Under the pieces are notes generated by a model. That model saw nothing but the letters and a program-made list of their open reading frames with translations. It did no database searches and was not told the origin of the DNA. Positions 49,983-62,257 of a DNA stretch of 64,000 nucleotides are shown piece by piece (position 1 is the stretch's first letter; every line of letters begins with the position of its first letter). The stretch comes from Hevea brasiliensis (taxonomy: Eukaryota; Streptophyta; Magnoliopsida; Malpighiales; Euphorbiaceae). A program made the position numbers and the translations under genes. The stretch spans positions 83,190,992-83,254,991 of the forward strand of contig NC_079498.1 in NCBI RefSeq assembly GCF_030052815.1, given 5' to 3'.

Positions 49983-52900
49983 TGTCACACCCTACCCCTC
50001 TGTAAGGCATAACATGATCCCGTAGTATACCTAATGAATTACCAACTCCGTCTACTGATAACCCATTAAATACACTACAAGGGATTTTAAAAACTTTTCT
50101 TACTTCTTTTATAGTGGTGAGCACTATTTACAGGTGTGAAAGACTTTGGTGAACTGAAGTGAAACAACTAACTCATTTGATTTATTTGGAATATCTGTAA
50201 AATTTTTGGCAAGGTTCCATTTGTATTTTGGACAAAAGCTTCTTGTAAAACTCAGAAAAGCACTTTAATATATTTTCAAATCTCAACTCCAACATTTTTA
50301 TCAACACAACACATTTCTCAAGTCAAATCCACAGTGATTTTCAAAGACTAAGATACAAAGATATAACACAATTTTTACAAGCCAAATAACTCATAATTAT
50401 TTTACAACTTTCTCAGTACAACTTAAATTTACAATCGCTCAAAACCAAGAACAAAATATACATACAGTGAATATACATTACTGATACAAATGCCACATGT
50501 GGTATACTCACTATACCCAAAAATCTCATTGGCGATACTAGCACCTAGCCTCGCCGCCTGTCTATCTCTCTACTTATGCAAAGAATAAAGCTATCATTTG
50601 AGACAATGTCTCAGTGGTGCACAACATTAACCAAATACAATTTTAAATCACAATTCATAAATCATATCATTAGTGGATACTTAAAACCATAGTTGATTTC
50701 AAGACAATGAATGTCATAAGGAATTTAAACTCCAATTCACAAATTATCAAAATTCATAATAACACAATTTAGTCAAATAGCTTAAGAATACCGTATTGCC
50801 AATTCATACACAATTTGATCAAATTACTGAATAACACAGTTTTTCCAATCAATGACACAATTTGATCAAATAACTGAATAATACCGTTTTGCAAATCAAT
50901 AACACAATTCGATCAAATAACTGAAGAATACAGTTTTGCAAATCAATAACACAATTCGATCAAATAACTGAAGAATACAGTTTTGCAAATCAATAACACA
51001 ATTCGATCAAATAACTGAAGAATACAGTGTTGCCAATCAATAACACAATTCGATTAAATAACTGAAGAATACAGTGTTGCCAATCTATAACACAATTTAG
51101 GCCATGACACAATTTTTCCATATATGCCGTGTTGTACTCCACGACAAGACATGCTCACCCCAATAATCGAAATCAATGAGGGAGGACGCTAGCTATATAA
51201 TGAGAACTCATCCATACTCACCTCAGACTGGGAAGTCAAAGAGGGAGGAACATAATCATACTCACCCCAGACTGATAAGTCAAAGAGGGAGGAATAATCA
51301 CACTCACCCATTAATGGAGGAGGAACATATTATCAGTGTCATGCCAATTGTGATTCAAAACAATTCCAAACATTTTATTCAAATGATCCGTAAGAATCCA
51401 ATAAATTTCCAAAGTTATAATTTCATTCACAAAATGGCAACACAATTCGTAATTCACTTCAATTTCCACAAAAACCATTTACAGTGCTTTTCAATCAATA
51501 AGTATCCATCAAATACCATTCAAACAATTTTTCACAGTTTCAAACCATTCACAATGTTTTTCAATCAATAAGTGTCCACCAAACACATTTCCACAATTTA
51601 AAACAATGATATGCAAATAGTTAATATTTATTTCCATTGAAAATAATTCAAAAGAAACAGTTGTTGTGCACAAACCTCGATGACTGCCCCCGATCCGACT
51701 CAGTGTTTCCTTCCTTTTCTGAGACTTTGGTAACTGACAAACACAATTAGAAGTTTTTCAATACTAATATAAACTGTCTCTATCGATGGTGTTTCGTAAA
51801 AAATGCACACAACTCAATTATTCACTTAATCACCTAATATACCGACTCGCTATGCTTTTAGGTAAATTAGGTTTTAGTGTCGTTAATATGTCACATTTGA
51901 TAGGGTTTTAGGTTTGGTATGTTTTACCAAAGTCATTTCCTTGCTTAGTGCATTTTAATGCAAATTCTTTGGATTCGGGACACTGGTTTGACCTAACCGG
52001 ACGATCTAGTTCCTCGGTTTTCGGGTCTCGGTCGAAACTACATACTTGTAGATCTAGGTCTTATTGCACGCGGGGCAAAATTTCAGGTCAATCCGAGTTA
52101 AGTAGACCGAGTTATGGTCATTATACTATTGCTGGTCAAATGATACCATTTTAGGTCAATTTTAGGTCAAATTGGTCAATTCTTGTTCGGCAAGATTTTG
52201 GACAAGTACTTGTGCAAGCTTTTTGACTTGCTTATGGTCATTTCTGGGCTTTGGTGTCTTCATAAGACTTGTAGGTATGGGTCTTAACTATTCTTGGTTA
52301 AAATTTCAGGTCAATTGGACTTGGTTTGAGTGAGTTATGGCCTAAACACTCACTGCTGCCCAATTGGTCATTTTTCAGGTCCTAATTGCACCTAATCCGA
52401 ATTGGTCATTTTTTTAGGTCACCTTGCAAGCAGAATTTTGGCATGGTTTCTCAATGAAAGTTGGCACATTTTGTGCCTAGTTTCACCTCAAATTGGTCTC
52501 ATACCAATTGAGGTTACACATTTAAGGTTATAGGCTAAAATGTGTACTGCCCTCAATATGCTTTTCACACCCCATTCAAAACACATATTTACCTTGCAAA
52601 GTTTACTTCCATACCCTACCAAATCAGTTTTGGTACATTACCAAAAGCACTTTCTACTTTACATTAACATTATTTTGGGCAGATTCCAATCAGCCTCAAC
52701 ACACCAATATCATTCACAATTACAATTTCTAAGTACTATTACAAACACACCTAACCATTACAAATTTTACACACACTTTACAAGATCAATCTACATACAT
52801 ATCATCAATCCTTCTAGGTTAATATTCTGCATACATTTCCTTCAATATATACCATTACTCAAGTGTCCCCAAGCTGCCACAAACCATTCTTCAACATCAA

Positions 52901-54026
52901 AGTGCCGTCCATTTTACAATTTCCCATCCAAGTGCATAAATCACCACATAAACATGAAATAATTCACTAGGTTACTAATTCATCATGATCAACACCATTT
53001 CTCATCAATTATATGCACAAATATCTCATCAAAAACGTGACTCATGGCTGTCCAAAATGAAAACAACAATAACCCTTCAAACTCAAAATTTTCTTTCACC
53101 AAACTAACACCCATAACATGAACATAAACTTTAACAAAGAAATTCTCAAAAATGCAAACTTACCTTTAATTGTAACTTGCTAAACCTTCATCAAACTTCT
53201 CAAAATTAGTATCAATATCTTCCTTATGATATGTAGACAAAGTTTAATGAAGAACACTAAGAGGTTGGAGTTGAAAATGGAGAGTTAAGAAAGCTTGCAT
53301 GAAAAATGGCTATGGAGTTTCCTTCACTCTTCAATTCGGCAATTTGAATGCAAATGAGGAAGATGACTTATTCAGCTGCATTTTAAGTGTACACATGTCC
53401 CACTATGTATTTAATTAATCCCCTTAGTGGTCCACTTAGTCACTTAATCATATAATAAAGTAATTATTCATTTATTCCACATTTAACCCATAATTTCCAC
53501 TATTTATTTTAGGTACCACCAATTTAATTTTTCATTTTATTTTCTAAGTGTAATACTATTTATTTTTAATGGACATGTAGTTCAAATGACACTTCGGGAT
53601 GTCAAATGACCATAATGCCCTGCTCGGGTGGCATTCTGATTTTTCATACACGGGTTTTGTCTGTTTTTCGATTTCTCACTTTTCTTTGTACTAATTATTT
53701 AATTTTTCTTTGATATTTCTAATGATATTTATTCTTCAACAAAGGTCTATTTATGTCCCAAAAATGTTTTCCGTGGTTCCCCATGATACCAACGCCCACG
53801 CCGTGGTTTCCTAAGGTCACCCATCGCTAGGTTTCCCGGCTCGCTTAACTTGGTTACATTTCTTTGCTATTATTTTTCCTTTGTTTTTCTTGTATTTCCT
53901 TTTCTTGTATTTCATTATTTTATGTCTCCTCACTCATATCGAAGTGTAGCTCTAGCCATCCTAGTTGTCTGGACCACACTGGTCACCGGAACAGCAGAAC
54001 GCACTACCGAACATAGGGGTGTTACA
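49983..54026 (-). repeat. 3' LTR of element G (4044 bp)
   Basis: On the plus strand it starts TGTCACACCCTACC and ends ATAGGGGTGTTACA. Open frames at 51176-51571 and 52540-52962 have near-identical partners in the 5' LTR only because the LTRs match; they have no recognisable domain. It holds the 47-bp array at 50762-51089. Confidence 0.93.
50762..51089. repeat. 47-bp tandem repeat array, seven copies, 3' LTR of G
   Basis: 328 bp of units beginning acacaatt(t/c)gatcaaat. The middle units are identical or nearly so. Confidence 0.9.
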
Positions 54027-54040
54027 ATTCTCCCCCCCTT
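54027..54040 (-). other. Polypurine tract of element G
   Basis: On the minus strand this reads aagggggggagaat, adjoining the 3' LTR. It is followed in element orientation upstream by a copy of the aatttcgt..acgaaattt string seen at the pol end of related elements. Confidence 0.85.
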
Positions 54041-55128
54041 AAATAAATTTCGTCCACGAAATTTTTACCCAGTAGCCATCTTACAATAGTCATACGTTTA
54101 TTTCTCTTTTCAATATGATCGTATAATCTTCTTTTTCTCAAATTTGTATAAGACTTTTAACAATCTAATACAATGTTTACTTTGTTTGGATAACACCAAT
54201 CTCCTCTTACTATTGTGTTGTCTAATATTTCGGTTCACGTTCCTTCTTGAATGACCCTTGAGGTCATGTTAGAATCATTCATCAGTCATTGGTCCTCTGA
54301 CCATTCTAGTCCATAGTCTTCCTCACATTTGTAATATTTCTTTGTTACACATGAATCAACTGTTCAAGTCTCTACTTCCATAACTCTTTTTATCTGTCAA
54401 TGTTCTATAACTTACTTCCTTTTGTACTGAACTATAACCTTTCGATATTTTAACTTTTGAGTTTTAGATCCCTAAGTAGGATTTTCAAACTTATTTCTAA
54501 CAATTAAATTCGTCACGCATAACTATGCCAAAACAGATGCCGTTGGCAACTATTCTCATCTAGGTGTACTATCGGTTAGTACGTAGCTCTACACAATAAT
54601 CTCAAGTCAGTACTGTAATCTGCAGCTTACAGTATAAACATCAAGAACATTGCATAGTTACTACGATACATCCCAATAGATCAAACTTTGTTATCTTTTA
54701 TTCTTTTTGAATTCACTGATATTCGAATCTTATTCTGATTACAATATCCATTAGCAATTTCTAACAGTAACCTCCTTGCCCTCATCTAGAGCAATTCCAT
54801 TCTCGCATCTTACATTTACGTCCTCTTGCCTTACATTAAGTAGGCTCGCCAATTAGCTTATAATTTTATGGTGTGTCAGCAAATACTTTTCGCCGATAAA
54901 CTCTTCCAAAACTAATTTCACTTGTTATCACAATCCTTATCCTAAAGGACTAGTCACTAATGCATCAAAATTTATTTCCCTGACCTCCTGTACAATAATA
55001 CAAGGAGATTTCCTCCCGTTAGTGCATATTTATAATGTAATGTACTGTATGTATCAAACATTTGAGCAATTGTAGTTACCGACAAAAAGATTTCAAATTC
55101 ACAGTTCGAAATTCACTTTAAAACCATT
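54041..55128 (-). other. Non-coding interior of element G
   Basis: About 1.1 kb with stops in all frames. The part near 54945-55010 faintly resembles the protease start of element A (ggactagtcactaatgcatc compared with agactagttactagcacttc near 1028), and 54990-55128 resembles A's leader. The interior is therefore a decayed or deleted gypsy internal region, not a new gene. Confidence 0.75.
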
Positions 55129-55140
55129 GCTCTGATACCA
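55129..55140 (-). other. Primer-binding site of element G (initiator-Met tRNA)
   Basis: On the minus strand it reads TGGTATCAGAGC, 8 bp from the 5' LTR at 55149, the same spacing as in element A. Confidence 0.88.
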
Positions 55141-55148
55141 CTAAAACA

Positions 55149-58100
55149 TGTCAAACCCTACCCTCTGTAAGGCATAACATGATCCGTAGTATACCTAATG
55201 AATTACCAACTCCGTCATCGATAACCCATTAAATACACTACAAGGGATTTTAAAACTTTTCTTACTTCTTTTACAATGGTGAGCACTATTTACAGTGTGA
55301 AAGACTTTGGTGAATCAAGTGAAACAACTAACTCATTTGATTTATTTGGAATATCTCAGAAATTTTTGGCAAGGTGCCATTTGTATTTTGGACAAAGCAG
55401 TTCTTGAAAACTCAGAAAAGCACTTTAATATATTTTCAAATCTAAACTCAAACATTTTTATAAACAAAACAAATTTCTCAAGTAAAATCCACAGAGATTT
55501 TAAAAGACTAAGATAAAAATATATAAAACAATTTTTACAAGCCAAATAACTCATAATTATTTTACAACTTTATCTTGTACAACTTAAATTTACAATCGCT
55601 CAAAACCAAGAACAAAATATACATACGTGAATATACATTACAAGACAAATGCCACATGTGGTATACTCACTATACCCAAAAATCTCTCATTGGCGATACT
55701 AGCGACCTAGCTCTTGCCTGTCTATCTCTCTACTGCGACAATAAAAGCTATCGCTGAGACAATGTCTCAGTGGTGCACAACATTAACCAAATACAATTTT
55801 AAATCACAATTCATAAATCATATCATTAGTGGATACTTAAAACCATAGTTGATTTCTAGACAATGAATGTCATAAGGAATTTAAACTCCAATTCACAAAT
55901 TATCAAAATTCATAATAACACAATTTAGTCAAATAGCTTAAGAATACCGTATTGCCAATTCATACACAATTTGATCAAATTACTGAATAACACAGTTTTT
56001 CCAATCAATGACACAATTTGATCAAATAACTGAATAATACCGTTTTGCAAATCAATAACACAATTCGATCAAATAACTGAAGAATACAGTTTTGCAAATC
56101 AATAACACAATTCAATCAAATAACTGAAGAATACAGTTTTGCAAATCAATAACACAATTCGATCAAATAACTGAAGAATACAGTGTTGCCAATCAATAAC
56201 ACAATTCGATTAAATAACTGAAGAATACAGTGTTGCCAATCTATAACACAATTTAGGCCATGACACAATTTTTCCATATATGCCGTGTTGTACTCCACGA
56301 CAAGACATGCTCACCCCAATAATCGAAATCAATGAGGGAGGAAGCTAGCTATATAATGAGAACTCATCCATACTCACCTCAGACTGGGAAGTCAAAGAGG
56401 GAGGAACATAATCATACTCACCCTGCATCGATAAGTCAAAGAGGGAGGAATAATCACACTCACCCATTAATGGAGGAGGAACATATTATCAGTGTCATGC
56501 CAATTGTGAGTCAAAACAATTCCAAACATTTTATTCAAATGATCCGTAAGAATCCAATAAATTTCCAAAGTTATAATTTCATTCACAAAATGGCAACACA
56601 ATTCGTAATTCACTTCAATTTCCACAAAAACCATTTACAGTGCTTTTCAATCAATAAGTATCCATCAAATACCATTCAAACAATTTTTCACAGTTTCAAA
56701 CCATTCACAATGTTTTTCAATCAATAAGTGTCCACCAAACACATTTCCACAATTTAAAACAATGATATGCAAATAGTTAATATTTATTTCCATTGAAAAT
56801 AATTCAAAAGAAACAGTTGTTGTGCACAAACCTCTGATGATCGCCCTCGATCCGACTCGTGTTTCCTTCCTTTTCCCGAGTCTTTGGTAATCGAGAAACA
56901 TAATTTGAAGTGTTTCAAGACTAATTTAAACTGTCTCTATCGATGGTGTTTCGTAAATAATGCACTGAACTCAATTATTCACTTAATCACCTAATATACC
57001 GACCCTCGCTATGCTTTTAGGTAAATTAGGTTTTAGTGTCGTTAATATGTCACATTTGATAGGGTTTTAGGTTTGGTATGTTTTACCAAAGTCATTTCCT
57101 TGCTTAGTGCATTTTAATGCAAATTGCTGGATTCCGGAACACTGGTTTGACCTAACCGGACGATCTAGTTTCCTCGGTTTTCGGGTCTCGGTCGAAACTA
57201 CAAACTTGTAGATCTAGGTCTTATTGCACGCGGGGCAAAATTTCAGGTCAATCCGAGTTAAGTAGACCGAGTTATGGTCATTATACTATTGCTGGTCAAA
57301 TGGTACCATTTTAGGTCAATTTTAGGTCAAATTGGTCAATTCTGGTTCGGCCAGTTTTTGGACCCGAACTTGTGCAAGCTTTTTGACTTGCTTATGGTCA
57401 TTTCTGGGCTTTGGTGTCTTCATAAGACTTGTAGGTATGGGTCTTAACTATTCTTGGTTAAAATTTCAGGTCAATTGGACTTGGTTTGAGTGAGTTATGG
57501 CCTAAACACTCACTGCTGCCCAATTGGTCATTTTTCAGGTCCTAATTGCACCTAATCCGAATTGGTCATTTTTTTAGGTCACCTTGCAAGCAGAATTTTG
57601 GCATGGTTTCTCAATGAAAGTTGGCACATTTTGTGCCTAGTTTCACCTCAAATTGGTCTCATACCAATTGAGGTTACACATTTAAGGTTATAGGCTAAAA
57701 TGTGTACTGCCCTCAATATGCTTTTCACACCCCATTCAAAACACATATTTACCTTGCAAAGTTTACTTCCATACCCTACCAAATCAGTTTTGGTACATTA
57801 CCAAAAGCACTTTCTACTTTACATTAACATTATTTTGGGCAGATTCCAATCAGCCTCAGCACACCAATATCATTCACAATTACAATTTCTAAGTACTATT
57901 ACAAACACACCTAACCATTACAAATTTTACACACACTTTACAAGATCAATCTACATACATATCATCAATCCTTCTAGGTTAATATTCTGCATACATTTCC
58001 TTCAATATATACCATTACTCAAGTGTCCCCAAGCTGCCACAAACCATTCTTCAACATCAAAGTGCCGTCCATTTTACAATTTCCCATCCAAGTGCATAAA

Positions 58101-59189
58101 TCACCACATAAACATGAAATAATTCACTAGGTTACTAATTCATCATGATCAACACCATTTCTCATCAATTATATGCACAAATATCTCATCAAAAACGTGA
58201 CTCATGGCTGTCCAAAATGAAAACAACAATAACCCTTCAAACTCAAAATTTTCTTTCACCAAACTAACACCCATAACATGAACATAAACTTTAACAAAGA
58301 AATTCTCAAAAATGCAAACTTACCTTTAATTGTAACTTGCTAAACCTTCATCAAACTTCTCAAAATTAGTATCAATATCTTCCTTGTGATGTGTAGACAA
58401 AGTTTAATGAAGAACACTAAGAGGTTGGAGTTGAAAATGGAGAGTTAAGAAAGCTTGCATGAAAAATGGCTATGGAGTTTCCTTCACTCTTCAATTCGGC
58501 AATTTGAATGCAAATGAGGAAGATGACTTATTCAGCTGCATTTTAAGTGTACACATGTCCCACTATGTATTTAATTAATCCCCTTAGTGGTCCACTTAGT
58601 CACTTAATCATATAATAAAGTAATTATTCATTTATTCCACATTTAACCCATAATTTCCACTATTTATTTTAGGTACCACCAATTTAATTTTTCATTTTAT
58701 TTTCTAAGTGTAATACTATTTATTTTTAATGGACATTTAGGTCAAAAGACACTTCGATGTCAAATGACCATAATGCCCTGCTCGGGTGGCATTCTGATTT
58801 TTCAGTATTACTGTTTTGTCTGCTTTTCGATTTCTCACTTTTCTTTGTACTAATTATTTAATTTTTCTTTGATATTTCTAATGATATTTATTCTTCAACA
58901 AGGGTCTATTTATGTCCCAAAAATGTTTTCCGTGGTTCCCCGCAGTCCAGTGTACCAACGCCCACGCCGTGGTTTCCTATGTCACCCATCGCTAGGTTTC
59001 CTACCGCTTAACTTGGTTACATTTCTTTGCTATTATTTTTCCTTTGTTTTTCTTGTATTTCCTTTTCTTGTATTTCATTATTTTATGTCTCGTCACTCAT
59101 ATCGAAGTGTAGCTCTAGCCATCCTAGTTGTCTGGACCACACTGGTCACCGGAACAGCAGAACGCACTACCGAACATAGGGGTGTTACA
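55149..59189 (-). repeat. 5' LTR of element G (4041 bp)
   Basis: On the plus strand it starts TGTCAAACCCTACC and ends ATAGGGGTGTTACA. The base change in TGTCAAACC lies at the LTR end next to the PBS. The open frames at 56332-56727 and 57700-58122 mirror those of the other LTR. Confidence 0.93.
55918..56245. repeat. 47-bp tandem repeat array, seven copies, 5' LTR of G
   Basis: The array has the same length (328 bp) and order as at 50762-51089, with one visible base change in a middle unit. Confidence 0.9.
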
Positions 59190-62100
59190 CTAGGGCTCTT
59201 AGTTGCGAGAACCGCAACTTCCCTCTGGGTTACCCATCGCTTGGGCACCGGCTCATTTAACTTGGTTGTATTTTATTTCTAAAATTTTTACTAAATTTTT
59301 CTTATTAATATTTGAGTTAATTATGGTTCCTGACTTTAGTTTAAATATTTTTCCGGACGTTCTAGCTGTCCGGACCGACACCGGTCACCGGAACAGTAGA
59401 ATGTACGGAGTTGCTACTGGGAGGGTGTTACACATGCCATTCTGTGACACAATAGTCTTTGACTATGTTATTTGAGTTGTTACACTCGAGTTTCATCCTT
59501 GATAATTATTACAGCTTGCTAGCTGTTCTGTTGTACACCGAGAGACACAATGTGACCGATGGTGTGATGGTCCGAGGTACTTAGTACGCAGTGCCAGTTT
59601 ACCCATTTATCCAGTCCAGTCAACTAGTCTGGGTTACTCGGGCAATGATAATAAACCTTACCAAATTTTAATCGAGTAATACTGCAAATAATATCAGAAA
59701 TTAAGTTTACCCAAAAATGTAAACATACATTCTGCATACTTATTTTTATTTTATTTTATTTTATTTTATATTGTCACCACTAAGCAGAATTGCTTAGCGC
59801 GTCGCTTTTGCCATGTGCAGGTACTGGAGATCTAGCTGGGGAGCCCAGCAGACATCAGACCGGGTGAGCCTTCAAATCTGCATCCGGAGTCCAGAGTCAC
59901 CTCACATCTGCAATGCATATGGTAGGACATTAGGACTTTGGGGTAGCATTTTGTATTTTGTATTTTATATTAGTTTTAGATTTTAACTATAAACTCTTAA
60001 AATTATTTGATGATGTAAATATATGAAATTTCATGTTATTGAAATTCTTGTATAATGTATGTTGATAAATGAAATGTTGAGAAATATTTATGAATGAGCT
60101 TCTAGTGATGATGTGAACAGAAAAATTTCTGAAAATAGTGTTGTGATTTGAGATTGAGTTGAGATATGTGTGTATAATGGAGTTCGGATTTGGAAATTAT
60201 ATTGGAAGTGTTTTTAAACAGGTTCAGAAGAACTGCTTTTCCAAATTATAGCCGGCACTCTGCCTGATTTTCTATAAAAATTGCAAAAAAATTCAGATTT
60301 ATCAAAAATTGTAAATAAATGAATTAAAAGGGATAAATTGTAATTGAAACATGAATTGGTGCCCCGGCACACTGAGTGGCATATCTTGCTCGGCTACACT
60401 GTAGACGGGTAAGGGGTGTCACACGATTGTGAACCTATTTATGATACTTTATACTAGAAATACTGTCACTCATATACTTAACAACTTAAGAATAGAATTT
60501 CTAACAAAATATCAAAGGACCTTTTCTATCATACATAAATATATTATGTAAACGAAAAAGTGGAAATACCTTTTATTAATAAAAACATGTACAAGATACA
60601 TACTAAATGATATGCTCTAGGGCATACTGCTAACATTAAGTTGTTAAGAATATGAGTGACAGTATTTCTAGCACAAAGTATCATAAATTGGTTCACAATC
60701 AAGGATTCTTCACAATAAGGACATGACTTATCCAGAAAGATTGTAATCATGTTTGTTCCCAAGGTATTTATATGAGATATAAATAAGATGGAATGGTGAG
60801 TCTCATGCCATATAATAAACATGATAGGCACTTATACATGATAAGTAGGCCGAACCAATGATGCATTGACAAGCACATGGAGTTTACTCTTGTCAATGCA
60901 TTGTCATATATCATATCAGAGCATATAATCTTTAGACCTGAGATAACACAGTTATCTTGTATATAGGTGGTTTGAGTTTGATACTGCTTTCACACTTGTA
61001 CTGTGTATGGGTATATGGGCATGTGTTAGCTCCTACTAGTTATATATGGAGGTAGGTGTTGATCAAGATGGAATCTGTTACCCTAAGTAAATAGGGATAA
61101 AGTCCTATGTTCATTTAATTACTCTTGATGTTTCAAGTTCCTAGCCAGGATAGACAGATTTAGTCAGAAAAGAGTTTTTGACAAGAAAATCTAATTAATC
61201 AAGAACTGGAATTAAAAGAGAACATAATATTCATAACAAATGTGGTTTTACATAAACCATGACTCTAGCTCAAATTGGGATTTTATAACAGAGAGATTCT
61301 AGTGCATGGTAACATATGATTAAAGGTTCATTTAAGGTATTCCTTATTACAGATTGAGTGGCCATAGCACACTATGCTATGTGTCAACCATGGTCTATGA
61401 GATGCCCAGAGTAATTTAGAGAAATCATTCATGGTAAGAAAGAGTTCTGATGATATTAAGAGTTGATATCATATCTCATTGCCAATTAGTGATGAGCCTA
61501 GTGATTCACACACATACACAAGTTAATCACCAAGTTAAATGTGATTTAATTGATCAATTAAAGAGTTTAATTGATTAAATAAATAGGTTTAGTTTACAAT
61601 GAGATTGCAAAGTCCCTAGCATGGCTTGAAATCAAATCTAGGTTATTGGATATATAATACAAGTTAAATTTAGTTTAAATATGAATTTAATTGTGAGAAA
61701 TTAATTAACAGAGATTAATTGATTAATTTATATTTGATATAAATTGATTAGAAGAGGAGAAATAATAATTTTGGGTTGAGATGGTGGCACATGGTGACAT
61801 GTGGCACCATGAGATGGTGGGACATGGCACCATATAAGTTTGCTATTTGTCTTCCTATCATGCAAGGTGATCAAAGTCTAGATTAAGTCTAGCTTTGACA
61901 CTTGGCTTAATGTGATTAAGTCAATTAAAAATAAAATGTAATGTGGTGGTGACATGTGGCAAAGGGTTTAAGTGATTACTTGACCTAATTATAAAAGGGA
62001 AAAGAAAAGAAGAAACATATAACTCTCTCTTGCCTCTCAAGTGTGGCGGCACATATTGCTATCTTCTTCTCCTCTCAATTTCTTAATAATTCAAAGAGAA

Positions 62101-62257
62101 ATCATCCATTCCCTTTGAATTAAAATTGCTAAGAATTGTTTCTAGTGTCCTATACACACATACAACCTCTCTAAAGGTAAAAACCCAATTTATAATTGGT
62201 TGGCAAAGGCTTGAGAAGCAAATTGGGGGCTGCCCATTGGTGATCTTGGTGTGGACA

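Larger units (their letters stand above)
49983..59189 (-). mobile_element. Element G: two-LTR gypsy derivative without coding interior
   Basis: Element G is 9.2 kb, of which 8.1 kb is LTR. The LTRs (4044 and 4041 bp) are nearly identical. The interior is 1.1 kb with a PBS at one end, a polypurine tract at the other and no readable gag or pol. The TSD ctagg (49978-49982 and 59190-59194) lies within LTR H. Its leader next to the PBS resembles element A's, and its LTRs are close to S1. It is best described as a non-autonomous, LARD-like or deletion derivative that needed enzymes from a relative. Confidence 0.92.
47119..59432 (-). repeat. H: solo gypsy LTR (B/D family or close relative), interrupted by element G
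   Basis: The LTR is 47119-49982 plus 59195-59432, about 3.1 kb. On the plus strand it starts TGTGACACCCCTTACCC and ends GAGGGTGTTACA. The TSD catgc flanks it (47114-47118 and 59433-59437) in D's 3' LTR. There is no internal domain. It is inserted in the opposite orientation to D, its relative. Confidence 0.9.
23452..60423 (+). mobile_element. Element D: Ty3/gypsy chromovirus-type element broken by S1, C and H(+G)
   Basis: Both LTRs, PBS, gag-pol, PPT and the TSD cgatt (23447-23451 and 60424-60428) are present. With S1 (29273-33202), C (34325-43870) and H (47119-59432) and one copy of each TSD removed, about 11.2 kb remains, the same as element B. Gag-pol order and sequence follow B closely, so they are one family. 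It carries stops, frameshifts and active-site changes. The target is solo copia LTR E1. Confidence 0.93.
44954..60423 (+). repeat. 3' LTR of element D, split by H and G
   Basis: The pieces are 44954-47118 and 59438-60423, 3151 bp in total, against 3153 bp for the 5' LTR. It starts TGTAACATCCTC and ends GGTGTCACA. Joining the pieces restores the cccatgccattctgtgacac string that is intact at 25608-25627. Confidence 0.92.
21550..60635 (+). repeat. E1: solo Ty1/copia LTR, plus strand, interrupted by element D
   Basis: The LTR is 21550-23451 plus 60429-60635, 2109 bp after removing element D. This matches the 2108-2115 bp LTRs of copia element C. It starts TGAAGGAGCGG and ends ACTGCTAACA. The TSD ttaag (21545-21549 and 60636-60640) lies within copia LTR E0, which is in the opposite orientation. 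No copia internal sequence is attached, so it is a solo LTR. Frames such as 21998-22186 are incidental. Confidence 0.88.
6768..62257 (-). repeat. E0: outer Ty1/copia LTR, minus strand, split by insertions
   Basis: The pieces are 6768-6885, 21518-21549 and 60641-62257, about 1.77 kb in total. They join in order when later insertions are removed. The sequence starts TGTTAGTAGTACGCCC, the reverse complement of the end of element C's LTRs, and follows the 2.1 kb copia LTR of C throughout. It is broken at 62257 by LTR F, and the missing ~340 bp should lie past the window. No copia coding DNA adjoins it on the left, so it is either a solo LTR or the left LTR of an element continuing to the right. 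Its left flank is ttaag; its TSD partner is outside the window. Confidence 0.82.

Noticed and set aside
50762..51089. Regular 47-bp repeats as a possible CRISPR array
   Set aside because: Units are directly abutting without unique spacers and sit inside a plant retrotransposon LTR.
52540..52962. Open frame of 140 codons repeated at 57700-58122 with near-identical protein
   Set aside because: Both lie at the same place in the two LTRs of element G. Identity comes from LTR identity, the composition is that of AT-rich DNA, and no domain is visible.
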